From positions 1-64,000 of the forward strand of contig JAMZEJ010000011.1 in assembly GCA_024508355.1 (NCBI GenBank): DNA of 64,000 nucleotides, read 5' to 3'. The translations under genes were made by a program, and so were the position numbers. The notes beneath the pieces are model-generated. The model saw only the letters and a list, made by a program, of their open reading frames with translations, did no database searches and was not told where the DNA came from. Positions 51,129-58,934 of this stretch are shown one piece after another (position 1 is the stretch's first letter; each line of letters begins with the position of its first letter). The stretch is from Rhizosaccharibacter radicis (lineage in GTDB: Bacteria; Pseudomonadota; Alphaproteobacteria; Acetobacterales; Acetobacteraceae).

Positions 51129-52730
51129 TCAGGGCCGAGGCAGATGAGGGCTCCAGGTGCCGAGCCAGGCCGGCGCGCCCAGGTGGAAGCGCATGGTCCA
51201 GCGCGGCTCGCCGCTCCAGGGCGCGCCGACGCTGCCGGAGGGCGACACGGGAGATAGCGCGCCGTGCAGGGGGGCCGCCATGCCGATCGCCCGCCAGCCG
51301 TCGTCGCCCGGCAGGATGCGGATGTCATGGATGTTGTGGTGCATCCCCGCCGCGTCCCGCAGGCCGAGCTCGCTCTCATGCTCCGGGCTCCAGCCCGCCA
51401 CCGGCATCGCGTGCTGCGCCATCCAGACCGGGGCGTCGCCGTGGGCGGCGCGCGGCACCAGCCGGATGCAGCTCAACAGCGACAGCACCGCGAGCGCCGC
51501 GACGGGCGCGCGGCGGGGACCGAACGCCACGGCGCGCAGCAGCACCGCGCCCAGCAACAGCAATCCGGGAAACGTCCATTTGAAGTAGTGCGCGTTGTGG
51601 AACCGCCACAGGCCGCTCGGCACCAGGTCGACATAGGAGAAGAACAGCAGCGAATAGGGCACGATCATCAGCGACAGCATCGCCAGCAGCATTCGCGCCC
51701 GGCCGGCGACGATCAGCGGCAGCACCGTCATCGCGGCGATGCCGGGGAACAGCCATGGAAGCCGTTCCAGCAGGCTGCGGTCGCCCGGGAACCAGGGTGC
51801 GGGCGCCACCAGCAGCAGGTAGCTCTTCCACCACAGCCCGTGCAGCGAGAACCCCAGCGAGCGCGACCACATCATGTAGGGGCTGAGCCGGAACCCGTAC
51901 ACCGCGATCCACAACCAGAGCAGCGGAACCGCCGCCAGAACCCCGCCTGCCGCGAGCCAGCCCACGCCCAGGATGCGGAACGAGCCCGACCGCAGCCCGA
52001 ACCACAGCAGCAGCAGGCCCCAGATCCCCACGATCAGCGCATCGGTCGGCCGGGTGAAGCACACCAGCACGGCCAGAACGCCCAGCGCGAACAGCAGCGC
52101 CGCTGGCTTGCGTCCGCTGGCGGCCGCAGGGCCGCGGTCGCGCAGCAGATCCGCGGTGAGCGACAGCAGCCACCACAGCAGCGCCGCGGACAGGGTGCTG
52201 TTCCAGGGCTCGGCCCATAACCCGCGCACCGATTGCGACCCCTCGGTGCCCAGAAGAAACAGCGGCGCGCCCCAGGCCGGGCGGACCCCCACCCTGGTCG
52301 CGAAACGGCAGAAGCCCGCGAACGCCAGCAAAAGACACAGCAGGTCCGGCAGCAGCGCCGCATGGCCGCCCGAGCCCCGGGCGAAAAGGCTCAGCAGCAG
52401 CGAATAGCCCAGCGGATACCAATGCTGTTCCGGATCGAGCAGGTGCACGGCGAAGGCGCGCGCCGAGCGGATATACTGGCTCTGGTCCCACCAGCCCCAC
52501 CAGCCGAGCGGGAAGCGGGTGTTGTTGCCCGGCGTCGCCGGATCCGTGGTGTAGGTGAGCAGGTAGATCACCGCCAGCGCCAGGGCCACCAGCCCGATCG
52601 CCGAACGGTCGATCCGCGTCCAGCCGAACCCGGCCGACCCCAAAGCGGGCGAGGAGGGCGACGTGCCGGGCGGGATGGACGGTGTCGGGCTCGTCGCGAT
52701 GTCGGCGCGAACGGGAAGGGGGGCGGACAT
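51129..52730 (-). CDS. polytopic membrane protein, possible GT-C-type glycosyltransferase
   Basis: A 533-residue inner-membrane protein with about ten hydrophobic helices, for example IGLVALALAVIYLLTYT and LLFALGVLAVLVCFTRPTDA. The first periplasmic loop has WGWWDQSQYIRSARAFAVH, and the spacing of an acidic residue in a loop after helix 1 (WDQSQY) resembles GT-C lipid-linked glycosyltransferases. The family is not certain. The C-terminal 80 residues are soluble. No glycan-synthesis genes adjoin it. It is convergent with mutL and divergent from nuoM. Confidence 0.75.
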   Translation of the reverse strand: MSAPLPVRADIATSPTPSIPPGTSPSSPALGSAGFGWTRIDRSAIGLVALALAVIYLLTYTTDPATPGNNTRFPLGWWGWWDQSQYIRSARAFAVHLLDPEQHWYPLGYSLLLSLFARGSGGHAALLPDLLCLLLAFAGFCRFATRVGVRPAWGAPLFLLGTEGSQSVRGLWAEPWNSTLSAALLWWLLSLTADLLRDRGPAAASGRKPAALLFALGVLAVLVCFTRPTDALIVGIWGLLLLWFGLRSGSFRILGVGWLAAGGVLAAVPLLWLWIAVYGFRLSPYMMWSRSLGFSLHGLWWKSYLLLVAPAPWFPGDRSLLERLPWLFPGIAAMTVLPLIVAGRARMLLAMLSLMIVPYSLLFFSYVDLVPSGLWRFHNAHYFKWTFPGLLLLGAVLLRAVAFGPRRAPVAALAVLSLLSCIRLVPRAAHGDAPVWMAQHAMPVAGWSPEHESELGLRDAAGMHHNIHDIRILPGDDGWRAIGMAAPLHGALSPVSPSGSVGAPWSGEPRWTMRFHLGAPAWLGTWSPHLPRP

Positions 52731-52975
52731 GCGACCGCGCTTACCAAACGGTCCGGAGGACCGGAAGGGTTTCCGGGCGTGACAGGACCGGGGTCGGATC
52801 GCGGCGCGGGCCGGGCGCGCATGTCCCCGCGCGCCTGTCCCCCGCGCTGGTGCGGTGGGGCAAAGGCGGCTAGAAGCGTCGGCGGCGCGTCCGGCCGGGG
52901 ACGGGCCCCGGCGCGCCCATACCGGACGCGGTGCCGGTTCGACGCGCGCCGGCCCAGTTCGGGACGATCCTCCAC

Positions 52976-54499
52976 GTGCATCTGCCCCTACTCACCATCC
53001 TGACCTTCCTGCCCGCGGCGGGGGCGCTGCTGATCGCGCTGACCCGGGCCACTCCGGAAGCGGGAGACAGGAGCGCGCGGTGGATCGCGCTGTGGTGCTC
53101 GGTGGCGACGCTGGCGATCGCGCTGCTGATGTGGGCCCGCTTCGTGCCCGGCCAGCCAGGCTTCCAGTTCGAGGAGCGGGCGGACTGGGTGCCGGGCTTC
53201 GGCATCTCCTACCATGTGGGGCTGGACGGCATCTCGCTGCTGTTCGTGGTGCTGAGCACCTTTCTGGTGCCGGTCTCGATCGTGGCGGCCTGGAACAGCA
53301 TCGAGAACCGCGCGCGCGACTACATGATCGCGGTGCTGCTGCTGGAATCGACCCTGATCGGACTGTTCGGCGCGCTCGATTTCGTTCTGTTCTACGTGTT
53401 CTACGAGGCGACGCTGATCCCCGGCTCGCTCCTGATCGGCATCTGGGGCGGACCGAAGCGGGTCTATGCTTCCATCCGCTTCTTCCTGTTCACCTTCGGC
53501 GGCTCCTTGTTCATGCTGCTGAGCCTGCTGGCGATGTGGCACACGGCCGGCACCACCGACATCCCGGTGCTGATGCGCACCCACTTCGCCCCGGCGGCGC
53601 AGGGCTGGATGTTCCTGGGGCTGGTGCTGGCCTTCGGGGTGAAGCTGCCGCTGTTTCCGCTGCATACCTGGCTGCCGGACGCCTATGCCGAGGCGCCGGC
53701 GCCGGCCACCGCGCTGCTCAGCGGCGTGCTGGCCAAGGCGGGCGCCTACGGCTTCATCCGCTTCGCCATCCCCATGCTGCCGGACGCCGCCGCGCGCTAT
53801 GCGCCCTGGATGATCGGGCTCGGCATCGTGGCGGTGATCTACGCGGCCATCGTGGCACTGGCGCAGACCGACATGAAGCGGCTGATCGCCTATTCCTCGT
53901 TCTCGCACATGGGTCTGGTGCTGGTGGGGCTGTTCACCCTGAACGCTCCCGGCGTGGACGGCGCGCTGTTCCAGATGCTGAGCCACGGCATCATCATCGC
54001 CGCCTTGTTCCTGTCGATCGCCATGCTGTCGTCGCGCACCGGGGACCGCAGCATCTCCGGCGTCAGCGGCGTCGCGGCGCGGATGCCGGCCTTCGCCACC
54101 CTGGGCATGCTGTTCTTCATGGCCAATATCGGCCTGCCCGGCACCGGCTCCTTCGTGGGCGAGCTGCTGGTGATGATCGGCGCGATCCACTTGGGCTTCT
54201 GGGTGGCGCTGCTCAGCGGCTCGGCGATGATCCTGGGCGCCGCCTACATGCTCGTGCTGTATGGCCGGGTGATGTTCGGGAGCGTCCGGTCGCTGGCGGG
54301 CGGGCTGCGCGACCTGTCGCCGCAGGAGATGGCGGTGCTGGTGCCGCTGGCCGTGATCACGCTGTGGATGGGGATCTATCCCTCGTCCTTCACCCGGGTG
54401 TTCGACCCGGCTGTCACCGGCCTGGTGGCCGGTCACCGGCAGGCCGTCGCCGCCGCCGCGTCCCCGGCGGCCCCGACCGTGTTGGAAGCGGCGCGCTGA
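52976..54499 (+). CDS. nuoM: NADH-quinone oxidoreductase subunit M (solitary)
   Basis: NuoM is one of the three antiporter-like membrane subunits of complex I and pumps protons. The product keeps the key residues: the Glu of VFYEATLIPGSLLIG, the Lys of FGVKLPLFPLHTWLPDAY, and DMKRLIAYSSFSHMG. About fourteen membrane helices are present. I start at GTG 52976 (VHLPLLTILTFLP), which matches family N-termini and follows GGGACGA by about 8 nt; GTG 52931 would add 15 residues. In most genomes nuoM sits between nuoL and nuoN, but here neither is adjacent, so this is either a relocated gene or a second copy. Confidence 0.92.
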   Translation: MHLPLLTILTFLPAAGALLIALTRATPEAGDRSARWIALWCSVATLAIALLMWARFVPGQPGFQFEERADWVPGFGISYHVGLDGISLLFVVLSTFLVPVSIVAAWNSIENRARDYMIAVLLLESTLIGLFGALDFVLFYVFYEATLIPGSLLIGIWGGPKRVYASIRFFLFTFGGSLFMLLSLLAMWHTAGTTDIPVLMRTHFAPAAQGWMFLGLVLAFGVKLPLFPLHTWLPDAYAEAPAPATALLSGVLAKAGAYGFIRFAIPMLPDAAARYAPWMIGLGIVAVIYAAIVALAQTDMKRLIAYSSFSHMGLVLVGLFTLNAPGVDGALFQMLSHGIIIAALFLSIAMLSSRTGDRSISGVSGVAARMPAFATLGMLFFMANIGLPGTGSFVGELLVMIGAIHLGFWVALLSGSAMILGAAYMLVLYGRVMFGSVRSLAGGLRDLSPQEMAVLVPLAVITLWMGIYPSSFTRVFDPAVTGLVAGHRQAVAAAASPAAPTVLEAAR

Positions 54500-54518
54500 G
54501 ACGCCGCTGCGCTGCGCG

Positions 54519-54671
54519 CTAGTCGGGGCGCGCGTCCCGCTCCGCCGCCCGCGCCAGTACCGGATGATCCACGCCCGCCGGGGTGGAACCGGGACCGGTT
54601 TCCGGCACCGTCTCGCCCCGCAGCTTCATCTCCGGGTCCATCTCCGACCAGGCTGTCGAAATCCCCATCAT
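54519..54671 (-). CDS. 50-residue protein of unknown function with a strong ribosome site
   Basis: A short gene, MMGISTAWSEMDPEMKLRGE at its start, of no family I recognise. GAAAGGAG lies 9 nt upstream of ATG 54671 (or 6 nt from a GTG at 54674). From that point codons become GC3-rich as in neighbouring genes (GAC CCG GAG ATG AAG CTG). The frame is open back to 54827, but there the codons are atypical (AGA, ACT, AAT, AAA), so I do not include that part. It converges on nuoM (19 bp between stops) and is divergent from the P450, sharing a 215-bp control region. Confidence 0.6.
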   Translation of the reverse strand: MMGISTAWSEMDPEMKLRGETVPETGPGSTPAGVDHPVLARAAERDARPD

Positions 54672-54886
54672 CACGCCGAACTCCTTTCGGGCCAGGAACC
54701 GCACAGCGTTCCCTTTGGCGGGATTAGTCTCCTCGTCGGCATCCGGTCTCATCATATGAGCGTGACGTCGGTTTTCTGACCGGCGCGGCATCTGCAGCCG
54801 GATGGGCCGAACCGCTCCCGTCCGCACGGGCGCGGGACGTTCCTGCTCGACCCCCTCCCGTTGGCGGGACGCTTCCGGCGCACCAC

Positions 54887-56296
54887 GTGCTTCGGATGCT
54901 CGATTCCCTGTCGCCCGCCGGTGCCGATCCGGCCGCTCTCCTGCCGCGGCCGCCGATGCCCGAACGGGTGCGCTCGCAGCTGGAAAGCTTTCTGGTGCTG
55001 CGCCGCAACCCGCTGGAACTGTGGGGACGCCCCGCCTACCGGGAACTGGTGCTGCCCGGGCGCTTCCTGGGGCGGCCGCAACTGGTGCTGAACGATCCGG
55101 CGGCGATCAGGCACGTCCTGCTCGGCAACCACACCAACTACCAGCGGACCGAGCCGACCCGCCGGGTGCTGCGCCCCGTGCTGGGCGAGGGATTGTTTCT
55201 CGCCGAAGGGGAGCGCTGGCGGCAGCAGCGCCGGGTGATCTCGCCCGCCCTGGCGCCCCGGGTGCTGCCGGTGCTGGCCCGCCACGTGGCGAGCGTGGCC
55301 CGCGACGCGGAGGAACGCATCGCCGTGATGCGGGGCCGTCCGATGCAGCTGATGCCGGTACTGCAGCGGCTGACACTCGATGTCGCCGGGCGGTCGATGT
55401 TCTCGCTCGAGATGGAGCGGTTCGGCGACAGGTTGCGTGGCTTGTTGACGCGCTACGGGCTCAACCTGGCCAAGGTCGGGCTGCTGGATCTGCTGGCGCC
55501 CACGCAGGACTGGACGCCGCTGGCCAGGGCGAGGGAGGCCTTCCGCCGCGACTGGCTCGGATTGATGGACGCGATGATCGAGGCGCGGGCGTCACAGCCC
55601 GGCTCGCCCGATCGTCCGCGCGACCTGTTCGACCTTCTCGAAGCGGCCCGGGACGGCGACACGGGCGCGTCCATCGGCCGCGACCTGTTGCGCGACGAGG
55701 TGTCGACCCTGATCCTGGCGGGGCACGAGACCACCGCGGTGGCCTTGTTCTGGGCCTGCTACGTGGCGGCACGGCTGCCGGAACATCAGGACGCGATCCT
55801 GGCGGAAGCCGAGACGGCCGGGGACGCTCTGGAGCCCGACGGCGCGGGCGCGGTCCTGGACCGGCTTCCCCGGACGCGCGCGTTCCTGGACGAGACGCTC
55901 AGGCTTTATCCCCCGGCCTACCTGGTGGTGCGCGAGGCCATGGCCGCGGATCGGATCGGCGACCTGCCGGTGGAGCCGGGCACGGTGATCAGCATCTCGC
56001 CCTGGCTGCTGCACCGCCACGAGCGGTTCTGGGATCGGCCGGAGCGGTTCGACCCGGACCGCTTCGCGCCGGGCCGGCCTCCGCCGGACCGGATGGTCTA
56101 CATGCCGTTCGGGGCCGGCCCGCGCATCTGCGTCGGCATGCAGTTCGCGCTGGCGGAGGCCGTGCTGGTGTTGGCGCGGCTCGTGCGGCGGTTCCGGATC
56201 GAGCTTCCCGGCCGCGGCGAGGTGGTGCCGCGCGCGGTCGTCACCACGCAGCCGGATCGCCTGGTGCCGTTCCGTCTGGTGTCCCGGCGGGGGTAG
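54887..56296 (+). CDS. cytochrome P450
   Basis: A 469-residue soluble P450 monooxygenase. The heme-ligand loop is FGAGPRICVGMQFA with Cys415, the oxygen-activating helix has LAGHETTAVALF, and the ExxR motif is DETLRLYPPAY. It has no membrane anchor. The sequence style is that of the CYP4/CYP102-like clan that hydroxylates fatty acids or terpenoids, but the substrate cannot be deduced. No ferredoxin or reductase is next to it, so redox partners come from elsewhere. The start is GTG 54887, with ATG three codons later as an alternative. A Hint-domain protein gene follows 172 bp downstream on the same strand. Confidence 0.93.
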   Translation: MLRMLDSLSPAGADPAALLPRPPMPERVRSQLESFLVLRRNPLELWGRPAYRELVLPGRFLGRPQLVLNDPAAIRHVLLGNHTNYQRTEPTRRVLRPVLGEGLFLAEGERWRQQRRVISPALAPRVLPVLARHVASVARDAEERIAVMRGRPMQLMPVLQRLTLDVAGRSMFSLEMERFGDRLRGLLTRYGLNLAKVGLLDLLAPTQDWTPLARAREAFRRDWLGLMDAMIEARASQPGSPDRPRDLFDLLEAARDGDTGASIGRDLLRDEVSTLILAGHETTAVALFWACYVAARLPEHQDAILAEAETAGDALEPDGAGAVLDRLPRTRAFLDETLRLYPPAYLVVREAMAADRIGDLPVEPGTVISISPWLLHRHERFWDRPERFDPDRFAPGRPPPDRMVYMPFGAGPRICVGMQFALAEAVLVLARLVRRFRIELPGRGEVVPRAVVTTQPDRLVPFRLVSRRG

Positions 56297-56334
56297 GAGG
56301 TCCCCGCCGAAAGACTGGTCCATGTTGCAACGTA

Positions 56335-56353
56335 TCTCAACCTCAGGTTGAGA
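56335..56353. promoter_or_regulatory. 19-bp perfect palindrome between the P450 and Hint genes
   Basis: TCTCAACCT and AGGTTGAGA flank a single C. The site lies 39 bp after the P450 stop and 116 bp before the Hint gene, in a locally AT-richer stretch. The short centre suits a dimeric repressor operator better than a terminator. TTGAAT followed 17 bp later by GTTAAG, near 56384-56412, is a possible weak promoter. Confidence 0.55.
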
Positions 56354-56468
56354 GATAATAGTTCGTCAACGGCAACGATCCTGTTGAATGACACTGCCCG
56401 CTTGGTGTTAAGCCGTTCGCAAGGCCACATGCATAGGTTGTGGTGGTCGAGGCGAAGGGCAGCCATTC

Positions 56469-58607
56469 ATGACCAGCAGCGTTACCAAGACCATCACCGC
56501 GAGCATCTGGAACGCGGCTTTCACGGACGGCAGCACGCTTTCCGGGCAATGGACCGCCAGCTACGACGCCGTCGGCAACCTCCTGTCGGTCAGCGACGCG
56601 AGCTTCACCGTGTCCGGCAGCGGCGGCACCACGGTGTTCACCCACGCCGGCACGCTCCCCTACGCCGACTCGCCGTCCGACACGTCCTACGAAATCCATT
56701 TCATGGCCCAGAGCGGTTCGGACGCCTACAAGGGGCTCTATATCGACTGGCGCGGCATGACCCCCGGCACGCTCGATGCCGGCAGCCCGTCGCTCTACAC
56801 CTCCGTGATCAATGCGAGCAGTGCCACGCCGGCCACGCCCCTCCGCCTGGCGCAGACCGGCACGACCGGTCTGGTCACCAGCAGCATCACCGGCGCGACG
56901 TTCTCCGACGGCAGCACCCTGTCGGGCCACTGGACGGCGAGCTACGACGCGGCCGGCAACCTTCTATCGGTCAGCGACGCCAGCTTCACCGTGACCGGCA
57001 GCGGCGGCACCACGACCTTCACCGAGGCAGGAACGCTCCCCTACGCTAATTCGCCGTCCAACAGCTCCTACGAGATCCACTTCATGTCCCAGAGCGGCTC
57101 GGCCGCGTACAAGGGGCTCTATATCGACTGGCGGAGCATGACGCCGAGCTCGCTCTACGAGGGCAGCCCGTCGCTCTACACCTCCGTGATCAACACCAGC
57201 AGCGGCACGCCGAACACGCCGCTGCGCCTGGTGCAGGACGGCACGACCGGCCAGGGCACCCTGCCCACCATCAGCGGGCTTCCGGGCCAGGAAGACGGGC
57301 AGGACAACGCGTCGATCGCCCCGTTCGCCACCGTCGTGGTGTCCGATCCTGACAGTGCCACCAGCGCCCTGATCACCCTCACCGGGTCCGACGGCCTTCC
57401 CACCGACGCCAACGGGCGGCTGTCCGGCGCTGGGCTGACCCGGACCGGCACCGGCACCTACACCCTGGCCACCACCATGCCCGACAAGCTCAGCGCCCTG
57501 TTGCAGAAGCTGAGCTTCACGCCGGCCACCGGGACCGGCCCCGCCGGCGGCACCACCAGCACCGGGATCCGCCTGGCGATCAACGACACGGACGGTACCG
57601 CGGTCGCCTCCACCAGCCTGAACGTCACCGCGACCTGCTTCCTGCGCGGCACCCTGATCGAGACGCCTGCGGGAGAACGCGCGGTGGAGGTCCTCGCCGC
57701 GGGGGACGAGGTGATGGTGCTGGAAGACGGCCGCCGGGTGGCCCGGCCGATCCGCTGGGCGGGCGGCCACCGCATGGACGCCGCCCTGCACGGATGCGGC
57801 GACGAGGCCTATCCGGTCCGTATCCGGGCGGGCGCGTTCGGCGACGGCCTACCGCGCCGCGACCTGCTGGTCACCCCGGAGCATTGCATCCTGGCGGAAG
57901 GCGGCCTGGTGCCAGCGCGGATGCTGGTGAATGGCGGCTCAATCCTGGTGGACCGCTCGATCCCCGAATACGACTTCTTCCACCTCGAGCTCGACCGGCA
58001 CGGCATCCTGTTCTCGGAAGCGCTGCCGACCGAGAGCTATCTCGATACCGGCAACCGCGCGCTGTTCGGATCGGACGCCGTGGCGGCGCGTCCGGCCGGG
58101 GCGATGCCGGCGGCGCCGGTGACGGTGTCGCGCGAGGTGGTGGAGCCGATCTGGCAGCGGCTGCGTGACCGGGCGCGGGCGATGGGCCTGCTGGAACCGG
58201 TGGCGGCGGTGCCGACCACGTCGGATGCCGATCTGCGGGTGCTGCTGGACGACGGCACCGAGATCCGTGCCTGCTGGCACGACGCGCTGCGCCAGATGTT
58301 CCGCATCCCGCGAGGCGCGCGTCCGGTGCGGCTGCTGTCCCGTGCGGGCGTGCCGGCGGAGCTGGTGGGACCGTTCGTCGACGATCGCCGCTCTCTTGGC
58401 GTCCCGGTGGAACGTCTCGTGGTGCATCACGGCGCCGGGGCGATCGTGCTTCGGGCGGCTGAGCTGGCGTCGGAGGGCTGGCACGAGGAAGAGCGGGGCG
58501 TGCGCTGGACCGATGGTTCGGCGTCCATCGAGCTTCCGCATCAGGTCGCGTCCGACATGCTGCTGGATGTCCATATGGCCGGCACGGGCTGCTACCGGGC
58601 GGCCTGA
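56469..58607 (+). CDS. Hint-domain protein with two 127-residue repeats
   Basis: A 712-residue protein. Two tandem repeats of 127 residues (about 8-134 and 135-261) share SDGSTLSG, TASYDA, GNLLSVSDASFTV, SYEIHFM and YKGLYIDWR. A cadherin-like or bacterial surface-type beta domain follows (about 262-389, with VVVSDPDSATSALITLTGS). At Cys390 a Hedgehog/intein-type Hint domain begins (CFLRGTLIETPAGERAVEV), with RRDLLVTPEHCILAEGG. A C-terminal tail (about 530-712) completes it. There is no signal peptide, which suggests type I secretion or none. Hint domains can cleave and splice or transfer at the initial Cys; whether this one is active is not known. Confidence 0.88.
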   Translation: MTSSVTKTITASIWNAAFTDGSTLSGQWTASYDAVGNLLSVSDASFTVSGSGGTTVFTHAGTLPYADSPSDTSYEIHFMAQSGSDAYKGLYIDWRGMTPGTLDAGSPSLYTSVINASSATPATPLRLAQTGTTGLVTSSITGATFSDGSTLSGHWTASYDAAGNLLSVSDASFTVTGSGGTTTFTEAGTLPYANSPSNSSYEIHFMSQSGSAAYKGLYIDWRSMTPSSLYEGSPSLYTSVINTSSGTPNTPLRLVQDGTTGQGTLPTISGLPGQEDGQDNASIAPFATVVVSDPDSATSALITLTGSDGLPTDANGRLSGAGLTRTGTGTYTLATTMPDKLSALLQKLSFTPATGTGPAGGTTSTGIRLAINDTDGTAVASTSLNVTATCFLRGTLIETPAGERAVEVLAAGDEVMVLEDGRRVARPIRWAGGHRMDAALHGCGDEAYPVRIRAGAFGDGLPRRDLLVTPEHCILAEGGLVPARMLVNGGSILVDRSIPEYDFFHLELDRHGILFSEALPTESYLDTGNRALFGSDAVAARPAGAMPAAPVTVSREVVEPIWQRLRDRARAMGLLEPVAAVPTTSDADLRVLLDDGTEIRACWHDALRQMFRIPRGARPVRLLSRAGVPAELVGPFVDDRRSLGVPVERLVVHHGAGAIVLRAAELASEGWHEEERGVRWTDGSASIELPHQVASDMLLDVHMAGTGCYRAA
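56490..57251. repeat. two in-frame 381-bp repeats in the Hint gene
   Basis: Codons about 8-134 and 135-261 form two copies of one module at a 381-bp period. Long stretches match at DNA level, for example GGGGCTCTATATCGACTGGC at both ends of each unit, so duplication by recombination within the gene is likely. Confidence 0.85.
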
Positions 58608-58677
58608 GCAGGGGTTTCCCGGGGGCGGGCGCCATGTCGCCCCGGGGCCGTTTCGAGCGCCATGTCGCCGACATGAA

Positions 58678-58710
58678 GAAGGCCCCGGAAGCGATGCTTC
58701 CGGGGCCTTC
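58678..58710. terminator. bidirectional terminator hairpin, 15-bp stem
   Basis: GAAGGCCCCGGAAGC and GCTTCCGGGGCCTTC form a perfect 15-bp stem around GAT. It lies between the Hint gene (plus, ends 58607) and the 24-codon gene/parE (minus), so it can end transcripts from both sides. On the minus strand TTC follows; the T tract is weak. Confidence 0.85.
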
Positions 58711-58773
58711 CATCATCTGCGGCCTGTTTCGTGCGACGTGCGTCGCGCGGGTCGCCTTAGAATGGGAACCTGA

Positions 58774-58848
58774 TCAGCGCGCCGCCCCGCAGGGGAGGGA
58801 GTGCGTCCAGGTCATCCGGCGCCGGGCCGTGTTCAGACGATGAGACAC
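58774..58848 (-). CDS. 24-residue peptide gene with a near-perfect Shine-Dalgarno
   Basis: GTG 58848 opens a 25-codon frame encoding VSHRLNTARRRMTWTHSLPC and GAAR. Upstream on the minus strand lies AAAGGAGGTGATC, complementary over 13 nt to the 3' end of 16S rRNA and 7-8 nt from the start, so translation should be strong. TTGGAA and TATGCT 18 bp apart (58885-58914) could be a promoter with a leader of about 30 nt. The peptide is basic, with one Cys and two Trp/Thr-rich turns, and no family is recognised. It begins 86 bp after parE on the same strand and ends 64 bp before the hairpin at 58678-58710. It may be a peptide, a leader, or a chance frame under a real ribosome site. Confidence 0.5.
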   Translation of the reverse strand: MSHRLNTARRRMTWTHSLPCGAAR

Positions 58849-58934
58849 TGGATCACCTCCTTTCAGTTCTGTTGAGCCTGGCCGAGCATATGGCCCGGCC
58901 GCGGCCGATTCCAAGCTTTTCCCGCGCCCCTCGA

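Noticed and set aside
54672-54827. Longer version (up to 102 residues) of the small gene beside the P450
   Set aside because: Codon use before 54674 is atypical and no ribosome site precedes the upstream ATGs, while a strong one precedes 54671.
58774-58848. PqqA-like precursor because of MTWT in the 24-residue peptide
   Set aside because: The Glu and Tyr that are cross-linked in PqqA are absent and no pqq genes are near.
58846-58864. Plus-strand match to the 3' end of 16S rRNA (CTGGATCACCTCCTTTC)
   Set aside because: Only about 18 nt match and the flanks are unrelated to rRNA. It is explained by an extended Shine-Dalgarno on the minus strand.
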